Origin: Sabethes cyaneus
Taxonomy: Eukaryota > Arthropoda > Insecta > Diptera > Culicidae
NCBI RefSeq assembly: GCF_943734655.1
Contig: NC_071353.1
Coordinates: 155,758,179 to 155,822,178, forward strand
Direction: 5' to 3'
Length of the DNA: 64,000 bases
This document shows, one piece after another, positions 23,226 to 36,230 of this stretch (the first letter of the stretch is position 1; the number at the start of each line of letters is the position of its first letter). The notes below the pieces were generated by a model, which had not been told where the DNA came from, searched no databases, and saw nothing but the letters and a program-made list of their open reading frames with translations. The position numbers and the translations under genes are program-made.

Positions 23226-23960
23226 CAACTCAGTCGATAAAGTGATTGCACAGGTACTGTTTTTCCGGCGTTGCTTTGGAGTGCAGTTGGTGGATGTTTT
23301 TGTTTTCTTTTTGTAGATAAAATGCAGTACTTTCCTCTAAACGTTGTTTGGTTCGCCCGAAGTGGCTCAAAATTAAAAAAAAATTCAACGGTGTGGATTT
23401 TTTTTTTTAAATATTTCTCAACTTAATAAATATGCATCCTAGCGATAATCAGTCTTCAGAAAAAATGTGTATTTTAATATTCTAAACAAGTTTGTAGAAC
23501 ATTTGAAAGCAATGCACAAATTGAGTTCAAAGTTATTGACCAGAATTTATCTTTAAATCTTCAAACCAGTTTACTAACCGCGACGACAGTTTACCGCAGT
23601 AAGATGTCGTCGCACTCATTATTCGTGATAAACTGCCATCTTAGTTATTAGTAACTAAAGATTGCTTTTTATTGCATACTATTATCAACCATCATCATGG
23701 AGTGCTTGACTCCTAGTTGGCCTCGAGTCGAGGAAAAGTGATTGCAAAGGTACTCCTACTTCTTCGACGAATGCCTTCCAGTTTTTTAGATCACGCGTCT
23801 CTCGAAATAATCAGTGTTTGTTTCGTTCTTTTCTGCTGAGTTCAAAACAAACACTGAGCAAGCCGGCCCAATATCCCGAAAATCGATAGCTGCCTTACCG
23901 TCGGGACATCAAACTGGTCTACGGTAGAGAAAACAAGACACTTTTCGCCAAGCTATTCGT
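23226..23960 (-). repeat. Diverged copy of the 7,620-8,270 module (reverse)
   Basis: It contains AGAAAAAATGTGTATTTTAA, a decayed palindrome near 23,580, the second CTCGAG site at about 23,722 and GGGACATCAAACTGGTCTAC near 23,904. These occur in the same order as the reverse complement of the large inverted repeat arms, but with more substitutions. No coding function is visible. Confidence 0.65.
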
Positions 23961-24399
23961 GGTCATTCTTTTATAACGTATTTTGATCCTAGGAAACACC
24001 CGACGTTAGATTTTCTTGGCCATAAATTAAGATCGAAAAATTACAGTACCGCGAAATTGTTCTCGTACCATTTAATTTTCTTGCTATATTTTTACCGACT
24101 TCAGGTTAAAAACCTTAATATTTTGAACCTAACTCATAATTTGCAGTGTTAAAAATTGCATTGGTAAAATACAAGCCTGACTGCAGTTGATGAGAAAAGT
24201 ATTCCCCGGCCTAAAGTTCTAATTGGGTTCTTTCCGTACGGTGTGAAGCATAGTCATGATGAAATTCTCATTCTAGTTGAAAGTCAAAATAATGATCTAG
24301 ATGTTGATGTGTGAATAATTTTCAATGAAGAGATAGCAGAAAATTTTCCCAGATAACTCCACGAGCGGCAAACGGCGAATAGAACAAAATCATTCAGGT
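23961..24399. other. Unassigned DNA upstream of the LINE relic
   Basis: No recognisable domain or repeat. It could include decayed upstream LINE sequence that I cannot identify. Confidence 0.35.
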
Positions 24400-24860
24400 G
24401 AAAGTAGCACAAAGGTCTGTGACAACCTTGAACAAATCTCCAGAGCTCCCGGCGATATTGTTATAGGAGACGGCCGTGTTAATTTGGATTCGTCAGTAGT
24501 AGTTAGTAGACATGGAAATGAAGGAGCAGACGAGTTAGCCAGATTTGGATCTAACCTTTCTGTGGGGTGTCTCGTAGTACTTGCAAGATGGAACTGAAAA
24601 AATGGGAAGAAAAACTGGAATACCACTCTTATCAGCCTGTCATGCAAAACGGTTCATTAAGCCAAATGCCTCAATCACGCAGAAGCTAGAAAAGCAGAAC
24701 CTTAAACCGTCTTTAAGACCTTTCTTTACCGACAGACTCCGCAGCCGGCTATTAGACTACAGGACTAGTGCAACGATCCAACTGAATCTATCTAGCCGCT
24801 CAGCCCCTGCCGATCATAACAATAATTCAAAAAATATCACAGAATTAAAAGATTGACCCT
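24400..24860 (+). pseudogene. LINE (non-LTR retrotransposon) RNase H domain relic
   Basis: One frame gives LIWI near 24,479-24,490. After a frame change, HGNEGADELARFGSNL follows at about 24,511-24,558. This is the C-terminal block of the LINE-encoded RNase H of I/R1-type clades (typically leu-ile-trp-val-pro-gly-his ... gly-asn-glu-x-ala-asp-x-leu-ala). Downstream, HAKRFIKPNASITQKL and a Leu/Arg-rich stretch fit the region that follows RNase H in those elements. Stops and frameshifts make it inactive; RT and endonuclease parts are absent. Clade assignment is tentative. Confidence 0.7.
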
Positions 24861-24959
24861 GAAAAAATAAAAAGAAAAGGTTCAAAAATAATAGCAAATA
24901 TTAGCCGACGACGATTAGCCAGAGGTTAGACCAAGTATCGCACCGCGAGGCCAACCGGG

Positions 24960-25800
24960 GGTAGTTTACAATTGTGATTTTGTGTTCACAATTGCGTACA
25001 GAGGCGGAATAAAAGTTAGAAAAAGCGTCATAAAGAGAGTTGGAAAGCAATCCCTCAGAAAGAGTCGAAAAAACAAGTGTCAAAGAAAAAGGAAGAATCA
25101 GAAAATGAATCCGAAAAAAAGCAAGTCTTCCTTGCTTGAATTGTAGAAAAAGTGTCTGAAAAGGGGTCATAAACAGAGTCAGAAAAAGGGACGGTAAGAG
25201 AGTCTGAGAGTTGGAAAAACAGTGAGAAAAAAATCAGAGAGTCAAAAAAAGAGCAGCAAGGAAAAGGGTCACCAAAGAATGACAAGAACGGTCTTTAAAT
25301 ATAGAAAAAATAAACAGCGGCCAGCTGGAGTTAGAACAAGCGTCGTAAAAATGGTCAAAAAATAGCCAAAAAGACGGAAAAGAAGTTGGATAGAGCCATA
25401 AAAGTGTCAGAAAAGAGCAGAAATTGATTCAGAAAAAGGATCTTGAGAAAGTGTCAGAAGAGTTAGAAAAAGAAACGGAAAGCGAGTTAGAAACAGTCGG
25501 AAAAAGAGTTTAAAATAGTCTGAAAAAGAGCAGGTAAAAATGGAAAAGTAGCCAGAAAAAGACGTCAGAAGATACAGGAAGAATAAAAAAAAAGAGTGTG
25601 GAAAAAAAATTCAGAAAAAGAATATGAAAAAAGTCAGAAAATAACAGAGACCAAAGGATCAGAAAAAAAAGCCTAACAAATAGTCAGAAAAATTATAATA
25701 AAAGATTTGGAAGGGGACCGACAAAAGAGTTCGAAACAAGTCAAAAGACCAGAAAAAGATTAACGAAGAGGTCAGAAAAAGATCCAAAGAAAGAGAAAAT
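24960..25800 (+). repeat. GA-rich degenerate array, GAGTCAGAAAAA type
   Basis: This is the purine-strand form of the 4,240-7,315 array, with variants of AGAGTCAGAAAAA and period about 12 bp. It is not part of the high-identity inverted arm pair; similarity is at the array level. It joins dual-hairpin sequence near 25,800. Confidence 0.8.
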
Positions 25801-27060
25801 CGTTTTCTGGTCGAATCTGCCAATCCCCTATCGGTTCAAAACGTTTTCCAGACGCAGTGAACTCTTCTTTGTGCATTTTCTAAGCTCACTTTTCTAACAG
25901 CGACGACAGTTTACTGCAGTAAGTTATCGTCGCTGTTATTAATCCTGGTAAGCTGCCGTAGTAATTCGTAATAATTGTGCGACAGCTTAACAGAACTAGT
26001 ATTCTACTCAACATCGTCATGAAGCGAACGCAAGGCCTTAGCTGATAAGGGATAATCAGATTCGACCAGAAAATGACTATGAGCGATCTGATGCTTATAG
26101 ACGTTTTCTGGTCGAGTCTGATAACCTCTTATCAGTGCAAAATGTTTTCCTGTTGCAGTGAACTTTTCTTCAATTGGGCTAAGCCTCGCCTCGAGGTTAA
26201 AAAACTTTTAAAGACCCTTGACCCTTCTCCTTTGACATACTTCGTAGCCGGTTGTTAGAGTACAGGACAAATTACACAGGACAATTGTATCGATAGGCTC
26301 TTATAATGTATTTAGGACTTAAACCTTGCATAGACACGCAGCAGGTGACGGAATGTAACATTTTGTGTATTTTCTCATCTCACTTTTCTAACAGCGACGA
26401 CAGTTTACTACAGTAAGCTGTCGTCGCAATTATTGTTCCTGGAAAACTGTCGTCGTTGTTCCTTGTTCGTATATAACTGCGCAAACAGTTTTCTAGATTA
26501 TTATTCAAATCACCAGCGCCATGCAAGGATTTCATTGTCCTCCGTATTCGATAGACTTGGTCGACAGACTATTACTATTGGGACATCAATCTGGTCTATG
26601 GTAGAGAAAACGAACCGTTCACTAACCTACTTCTAGCAATTCATTGGTGTGCTTAATAGAGTATGACTGTCTATCTGTCCCGACTAGAAAGCGAGAAAGT
26701 GTCAAAGTTGCTTATCAGATCAGCTATAGAGCCGTTTTCTGGTAGTATCTACCAATCCCTTATCGGTACAAATAGTTTTCCAGACGCAGTGAACTCTTCT
26801 TTGTGCATTTTCTTAACTCATTTTTCTAACAGCGACGACAGTTTACTGCAGTAAGCTATCGTCGCAGTTATTATTTCTGGTAAACTGTCGTTGAAGTTCG
26901 TAATAACTTTATAGACCTTTTATCAGATTTAGTGTTCTTCTCAACAACATGGACTTAGCTGATAAAGCATTATCAGTGAATAACCAGAAAATAACTACAA
27001 GCGATCTGATGCTTTAGTCATTTTCTGCTCGAGTCTTATAACCCCTTATCAGCTAAGTAC
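25801..27060 (-). repeat. Three dual-hairpin units in loose tandem
   Basis: Palindromes lie at about 25,900-25,933, 26,393-26,427 and 26,832-26,866, so the spacing is about 440-490 bp. A hairpin-2 structure lies at about 26,040-26,140, and partial ones at about 26,720-26,760 and 26,970-27,050. Inverted relatives of 950-1,090 occur at 26,155-26,290 (GGGCTAAGCCTCGCCTCGAG). The module GGGACATCAATCTGGTCTAT lies near 26,579. This is the densest cluster of the family. Confidence 0.7.
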
Positions 27061-27419
27061 TCAACCGGAAAAAACTATAAATTTTATATACTGAACAACG
27101 GGACTGTTAGATCGCTCAATGTTACTGCTTTCATCGCGTTTTCCTTACAAGACTTCAGTTTTACCAGCATTATGTCTTGATATCTTTCCATACAACCGCG
27201 CGAAGCGAGAGGATTGTTTTTTTTCCCAGCTCAGTTTACCTTCAGGACATCATATTTGCCCAGGTTCAGAAGAAACAAAGAAGAAGATAAGACCTGTTGG
27301 AACGGCGAAACTTTGTTACCTTTCTCCGTAAAAAGATAAGTAATTGTAATTGATGTAACAATTTCAGAATGCGCGTCTAATCGCCATTCATCTTGTCTGG
27401 GGAGCAAAGCGACCTTGAA
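27061..27419. other. Unassigned DNA with a divergent GGACATCA module
   Basis: CTTCAGGACATCATATTTGC at about 27,241 followed by CCTGTTGGAACGGCGAAACT near 27,293 resembles a strongly diverged dual-hairpin repeat segment. No gene is evident. Confidence 0.4.
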
Positions 27420-30163
<2,744 letters not shown>

Positions 30164-30165
30164 AG

Positions 30166-31578
30166 TGCCAAAAAACACAATTTTCCTCATAACTCGAGAA
30201 GTAATTAAGCAAATGGAACCAAATTTGGCATGTGGATGTTTTTGGAGACAAAAATTTTTTCTATGATGAATTGGGACCCCTCCCCGTTTTAGAAGGGGGG
30301 GATCCTATACACATGAAATACAAATTTCCTCATAACTGAAGAACTAATCAAGCAAATAGAACAAAATTTGGCATGTGAAAGTTTTTAAGGGCAAGAATAT
30401 TTTCTATAGTGAATAAGGACCCCTCCCCACTTTAAGAGAGGGGGCTCCTATACAAACGAAATACAAATTTCCTCAACTCGAGAACTAATCAAGCAAATGG
30501 AACAAAATTTGGCACGTGGGTGTTTTTGGAGACAAAAATGTTTTCTATGATGAACTGGAACCCCTCCTCACTTTAGGAGGGGGCGCTCCTATACAAATGA
30601 AATACAAATTTCCTCATAACTCGAGAACTAATCAAGCAAATGGAACCAAATTTGACACGTGGGTGTTTTTGGAGACAAAAATGTTTTCTATGATGAACTG
30701 GGACCCCTCCTCACTTTAGGAGGGGGCGCTCCTATACAAATGAAATACAAATTTTCTCATAACTCGAGAGCTAATCAAGCAAATGAAACCAAATTTGGCA
30801 TGTGAAAGTTTTCGAGGGCAAGAATATTTTCTATGGTGAATTAGGACCCCTCCCAACTTTAAGAGGGGGGGCTCCTATACAAACGAAATACAAATTTCCT
30901 CATAACTCGAGAACTAATCAAGCAAATAGAACCAAATTTGGCATGTGGAGGTTTCTGGAGGCAAAAATATTTTCTATGGTGAATTAGGACCCCTCTCAAC
31001 TTTAAGAGGGGGTGCTTCTACACAAATAAAATACAAATTTCCTCATAATTCGAGAACTAATCAAGAAAATGGAACCTAATTTGGAATGTGGGTGTTTTAG
31101 GAGGCAACCATTTTTTCTAAGATGAATTATGACCCCTTACCTTTTTAAGAGGGGGGGCTCTCATACAAACGAAATACAAATTTCCTCATAACTCTAGAAC
31201 TAATCAAGCAAATGGAACCAAATTTATCATGTGGGTGTTTTTGTAGGCAAGAATATTTTCTATGGTATATTTTCTATGGATTTCGCCATTTTAAGAGGGG
31301 GGGGGGGGCTCCTATACAAATGAAAAACAAATTTCCTCATAACTCGAGAACTAATCAATCAAATGGAATCAAATTTGGCATGTGGGAGTTTTAGATGGCA
31401 GAAATGTTTTCTATGGTGAATTACGACCCCTTCCCCTTTTAAGAGGGGAGCTCCCATACAAATGAAATTCAAATTTCCTTATAACTTGAGAACTAATCAA
31501 GCAAATGGAACCAAATTTCATGATTTATGTACAACACATGTTAATTTGTGGCAATACGAAGTTTGTCGGGTCAGCTAG
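30166..31578 (+). mobile_element. Helitron-like element H2 (5'-truncated)
   Basis: About ten tandem units of about 141-143 bp, with CTCGAGAACTAATCAAGCAA and a C-run/G-run hairpin in each, end with GTTTGTCGGGTCAGCTAG followed by T, the same 3' terminus as H4 and H1. The 5' terminus is missing; the array starts directly after the right arm of the large inverted repeat. Short open frames here are tandem-unit shadows. Confidence 0.75.
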
Positions 31579-31579
31579 T

Positions 31580-31818
31580 TTACCATAAAATAAATTCTTG
31601 TCACCAAAAACACCCACATGCCAAATTTTGTTCTATTTGCTTGATTAGTTCTCGAGTTATGCAGAAGTTTGTGTTTCATTTGTATGCGAGCAAACATGCA
31701 AATGCACATGCATTTACATCTACATGCAAATTTTCGCGCCGATTGGTTCAGTAGTTTTTGATTCTATAAGGAATATCCCGACAGACAGACAGACAGAAAT
31801 CCATTTTTATATATAAGA
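31580..31818 (-). mobile_element. Helitron-like element H3 (minus strand, 5' part only)
   Basis: On the minus strand it starts TCTTATATATAAAAATGG, then has repeated CTGTCTGTCTGTC and AATCAAAAACTACTGAACCA, matching the 5' end of H4. It is cut where H2 ends. The sequence at the junction (TTTACCATA) matches intact array sequence in H1 near 19,035, so H2 probably inserted into this older copy. The other half of H3 is not seen. Confidence 0.7.
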
Positions 31819-32360
31819 ATCGGGGGCATCGAAAAAAATCCAAAATTTTAGTTGCCATCCGTTATAAGAAGCAGCAGCAGCATCTAGCTTTAAGTTTTGT
31901 TTTAACCATCTACCTGTAAACATCATAAGCTATCAAAAAGAAAGGAAACAAACTGCCCGCTGGTGCTGTACAAATTTTGAACCCCCCTTTTTTCTCACTT
32001 GAACAACTGCAATTTCAATGCATCGTTACCGATTTTAAGGGGGTCATAACAGAAAGTCAATTATATCTCGCAAACCATATGATGCAGATACTCAATATCT
32101 TCGGCAAAGTTTAATGAAATTCAACGATCTACAGCTTTGCCAAACACATGAACACGCTATCTAGTTCCTGTAAAAAGTTATGTTTTAACTTAATATCTAA
32201 TATAAAAGTTATCCCCTTAATAGCTAATTGTATGAAAATGTCAACAGACGCAGAATGCTTATCTAAGGAACTTCTCCGAAGACACCTAAGCTCAAAAACG
32301 TCAGGAAAAGCGAGAAAAGACTTTTGACCGCCTTTTTCCAGAATGGTCTCACTGTGCACT
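31819..32360. other. Unassigned DNA
   Basis: It contains a short CAG run (about 31,870-31,882) and AT-rich sequence. Open frames up to 86 codons show nothing recognisable. Confidence 0.4.
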
Positions 32361-32489
32361 GTAGCTTGAACAGGTGTAGTGATTAGCATTCATGCCTTTC
32401 ACGCCAAGGACTCAGGTTCAAATCCCAACCCGGCAGAAGTCACGAGTGATCCAAGCTATAACAGTGTTTTTAATAAAATTTAAAAAAAA
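32361..32489 (+). mobile_element. tRNA-Glu-like SINE
   Basis: GTGTAGTGATTAGCATTCAT, CCTTTCAC (anticodon-loop-like, with TTC in the anticodon position) and GGTTCAAATCC (exact B box, 32,415-32,425) resemble a tRNA-Glu-derived head. The tail is CGGCAGAAGTCACGAG ... AATAAAATTTAAAAAAAAC. A partial sister copy is at 21,126-21,225. No target duplication was resolved. Confidence 0.7.
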
Positions 32490-33210
32490 CACGACAAGAC
32501 GACAGCAAAAGACACATGGAGTACGCATAGCAAAAAAATGAAAAATAAGAGATGAAAAATGAAAGATGAAATATGAAAAAACAAAGACAGTAGGCGAATG
32601 ACGAAAGTCGAAAAAAAAAGAGTTATTGAATAATTTAGAAGTACGGATTTTTCTCCAGCAAAACCTGGCACCGTTGATTGAAATTGGGCTTCGAATTGAA
32701 TTGAATTTGACACAATTCTCGGGAAATTTTTCAAATGGCCTTATCTAACATTTGCATCGAACTGAGAAAATCAACAGTGAAACTATTTACTCATCATTTT
32801 AAATCCTATTTAAAAATCTGGCAATTTTTATTTTAGTGGATACTGCCTAACGGTGCTTTTTACTACGGTTTTGCATTATTGTAGTAAGGATTCTGAGTAT
32901 TTTTAAAAATAATCGAGTTTTGAGCAAAAATGAAGTATACAACGCTTCGGTTCAGTAAAAAACACATACACCCGATCATAAGACATAATGACAGCTAGCG
33001 TGTTACTCTCCACTTGGCGTAACGCACGCTATAAACTGGTGCGTTACCTTACGTCAAGATGTTGTGTCAGATTGAAAACCGTTATGTTATATGCGTCAAA
33101 ATCGTCAATATGTTTACATCGTTCAATGCAGTCAAATGTTACTAACGTCGAATTGAACATAAGCATATTATGCTGCATTACAGGCTTTAGCGTAAACAGT
33201 GTTGTGTTTG
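32490..33210. other. A-rich then unassigned DNA
   Basis: About 32,490-32,620 is A-rich and shared with 21,230-21,340 through GGCGAATGACGAAAGTCGA. The rest up to the transposon at 33,211 shows no recognisable gene. Confidence 0.4.
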
Positions 33211-34464
33211 GGGGCCATCCATATACCACGTGGACAGCTTAGAGGTGGGTGGGGGGTATAAAAATGTCCACGCTTGTCCACGGAAGGGGAGAAGGGGATA
33301 TGGAAAATGTCCACGTGGACAAGTTTTTTTTCCTATAAAAAATAGAAATTAAAAACATTGACCATTGATCAGTGATTGTTTTTGAGCTTAACGGGAAATT
33401 AGCAGTCATTAGCTTTTCGTAAGAGAGCCCAATTTCAGAAGCAGTTTTTGGGCCCATTCTGTTTATAAAAACGTAAATACTGCATTCTTCTTGCCAATCT
33501 GAAAACAGCGAATTAATTTTCATGGACAGAATTTTTGTTTCAAACAAAAAAACTTCTTTTGAAATTGGCAGAATCGATGACGACTAATAACACCTTAAAT
33601 AAAATTTTATCTTCTGAGGCATATGTTGACCTAAATACATGAACCGAGCATTACGAGAGCACATATCTGGCATAAATCTTGTTGAAAAGATTAAGCCTGC
33701 GTTAGTACACTTAGATGTTGACTGCCTAACCTGGATGAATCCACGAATATTGCATCGCTTGCACCAAATGTGGATGGCATTTTGCCTCAACATCAAATGC
33801 AGCTCACCACAAAAAAGGTATCCATGGGCAACGTATTTCCAAAAGGATTCGCCTTCAGAAAATTTTACGAATCACATCGTGTTGGAAAGATCTTGTGTTG
33901 TGTTGAAGTAGACGGCCAAGCTGAAGTGCCCTGGTTAGGCCCCAGTAGTACACTTTAGGTCCATTTAGTTGAAGCAACCGAATTAAGACTGAAATTAGTC
34001 ATATTTCGGCAACCACAAAAACTTTGTAACAACCGTGCTAGTAGGAGATGCTCTGGACAAAGATGAATCGTCAAGCGAAAGTTAAGCTGAAACGGACTTT
34101 CTTGCAGTCGATAATAATAATTTACAGTAGAACATGAATTAAGATCCAAACACCTTACATACGGATTTTAAGACGCTGAGGAAAATTGACGGAAAAACCA
34201 TGGAAAAACTCAAATTTTCGCTACGACTAAAAATTCGTATGCATTGTGTCGGTGACTTTAGACTGGAGCTTCCTTTCACGTAAGCTTTTTCAATAAATAT
34301 TGCATTAATGAAGTTGAAAACCAAAATTTTCAAAATGTAAAAATGTCCACGTGGACAAACAGGAGAGGGCGTGGGGGTTGAGCAAATGTCCACGCTTGTC
34401 CACGGAGGGGGACGGGGGGTTGAAAATTGGTATTTTTCTGTCCACGTGGTATCTTGACGGCCCC
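33211..34464. mobile_element. DNA transposon with CCACGTGG-rich ends (1,254 bp)
   Basis: The left end GGGGCCATCCATATACCACG and the inverse of the right end GGGGCCGTCAAGATACCACG pair with few mismatches. Both ends carry CCACGTGGACAG. Subterminal direct repeats of AAATGTCCACGCTTGTCCAC and AAATGTCCACGTGGACAA lie just inside each end. The interior has broken open frames (for example 33,639-33,911 and 33,770-33,958, overlapping in different frames) that could be a decayed transposase, but I recognise no family. No target duplication is clear. Confidence 0.7.
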
Positions 34465-34982
34465 TTGGTTCGTTGTTCGTATCATTGTGAGTTACAAAAA
34501 TTCGAGGAAAAACTAAAATAAAGCTATCCGAATAAAAGCCGCAAGTTCACACAAAATGACGAAAATGACTGTGGTGCATTTCTTTTTTCTTTAGTTACTT
34601 CGGCTGATTTTATAAGAGCGTATGTCAAATGACAATTCGTTTCATACATTCGTCCCGAAGCGGTGCAAGTAAAAAATATAACTGTAGGGATGTTCGGTCA
34701 TATTGTCAATATTGTTGTAAACTTATTGAAGAGTCGATTTTCGTTAATCCAATCTAATAAGTGCTTTAATAACATGTTATATAGTAACATAGCATAAAAA
34801 ACCGTTTGTTGACATTTTGCGACTTAAGTCCCTTTGAACAATTTCCCGAGAATTGATTTACTTACAATCAATTTTACAGTACATTTACAGTCAACAAAAA
34901 TATATTCGCGCTGGATAAATGTGCGAATGAATGATAGAACCAGGCAAGCGTCATAACAAAACCTTGATATAAGACCACAGAG
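34465..34982. other. Unassigned AT-rich DNA
   Basis: No gene or repeat is recognised between the CCACGTGG-ended transposon and the tRNA-like sequence. Confidence 0.4.
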
Positions 34983-35074
34983 TATAGACGGCTTAGTGGT
35001 GTAATTGGTTAAACAACACGCTCAACTGGAGATTGGGAGCTGTGAGTTCGACTCTCACCTTCGCTAAGTCTATA
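34983..35074 (+). tRNA. tRNA-like sequence (pseudogene or SINE head)
   Basis: GTTCGACTC at 35,046-35,054 is an exact B box inside a perfect T arm (GTGAG/CTCAC). The anticodon arm CTCAA-CTGGAGA-TTGGG would read GGA (Ser). The D-arm region TAGTGGTGTAATTGGTTAA is A-box-like. The termini pair as GGCTTAG/CTAAGTC, extended outward by TATAGAC/GTCTATA. It is not a normal tRNA: five extra bases (CTTCG) separate the T arm from the 3' acceptor strand, and there is no long variable arm as Ser requires. A tRNA pseudogene or tRNA-derived element is more likely than a working tRNA. Confidence 0.45.
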
Positions 35075-35079
35075 TTTTT

Positions 35080-36230
35080 GGCCTAATATCAAGAATTTTC
35101 AGTTTGCCTGAATCTACATTTCTCGCATTAAGCATTTATTCTTCCCCGCAAAAATAGTGACAGATTAAATTAAAAACTGCAGTCTTCTGGGTTAAAGAAG
35201 TTGTTTGGTTTTTTTATATGATTGCTTAAAGAGAACGCCACTGGGCACGCTAATGGTGAGCACACTTTTACTGGAGTGCGAAAGGAAACGCCTATCGAGC
35301 TTCTCGCCCACTACGGAAAAAAAATTTAATCGAAGCCATAATGCACTTGGCAAATGGCCGAACGAGGGAGCTGCATTCTGTAATTTAGCCAATCAGACCG
35401 CAAACAAAAACACCGCACCACAGACTATAGATTTCATGAATTCAGATTCAGTGTGTGGGACGACGATTGACAATTTCGCCGTCGCCGTCCGTCGGTCGAG
35501 TCGACTTTTAAAAGTCGACTGCCCAAACGAGAGTAGCAGGCAGCTAGTAGGGTACACTCGACCATCGAGTGGCGAGGCTTTGCCTGGGTTATTACATACT
35601 TGGTTCGACTCAACTCAACCGGTGTGCGGTGTCAGGACATGGCATGACATGGTATGGCATGGCATGGCGCTTATAAACTGGTTACTCATGGACAAGTACC
35701 TACTCCTAGTACCAATCAAGTCAGACGGACAGACAGAGGCACTGGCGATTGTTTTGGTATGCGTAACGAGTGCGATCGATAGTTTGACCTGCACAGCAGG
35801 CTCTGGATTTTTCGTGTTTGGTTGGTGAAAAAAAACCAGTATAATTATGAGCCGGCCGGATCGAATGGCGGTTGATTGCTTCAATTCAGTACCATCGCGG
35901 GACCCCGCGACTGAATTGACCGAATCACTTTGGTTGATGAACTTTTAAAACGTAGTCGAATTGTCAATGCGGAAACTAATCGCGGCGGTTGAGTAAATAT
36001 ACCGCCATGTAATCCCACCATTTTCGAGTTTCGTGTCAATGTCACAACAGTCACGGCAGTTTCACCTGATGGTTTGCCAAATATGAACGCGGTGTCATAC
36101 CGCGCTCCGAGTTCGTCCGTATGCGGGTGCCTAATTTGAATACCCCAATTCGAGTTGCAAGCGGTTGCAAAACCACTCCGACTAACGTCTTCATTGTTTT
36201 CGATGGACCGATGTCGACATAACAGAGAGG
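35080..36230. other. GC-richer unassigned block
   Basis: About 35,250-36,200 is less AT-rich, with CpG-containing stretches (GTCGCCGTCCGTCGGTCGAG) and a short GGCATG/GACATG repeat at 35,636-35,668. A 207-codon open frame spans 35,205-35,828 but starts at TTG, has no recognisable domain and crosses low-complexity DNA. This resembles single-copy regulatory or intronic sequence. Confidence 0.35.

Noticed and set aside
30166..31578. Regularly spaced repeats that might suggest a CRISPR array
   Set aside because: Units are 141-143 bp and fully similar end to end, with no short repeat plus unique spacer pattern; the genome context is eukaryotic.
34983..35074. Functional tRNA-Ser (GGA)
   Set aside because: Extra bases before the acceptor strand and the absence of a long variable arm make a working tRNA-Ser unlikely.
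35205..35828. 207-codon open frame
   Set aside because: It begins at TTG, contains low-complexity GGCATG repeats, has no recognisable domain and no splice or transcript evidence.
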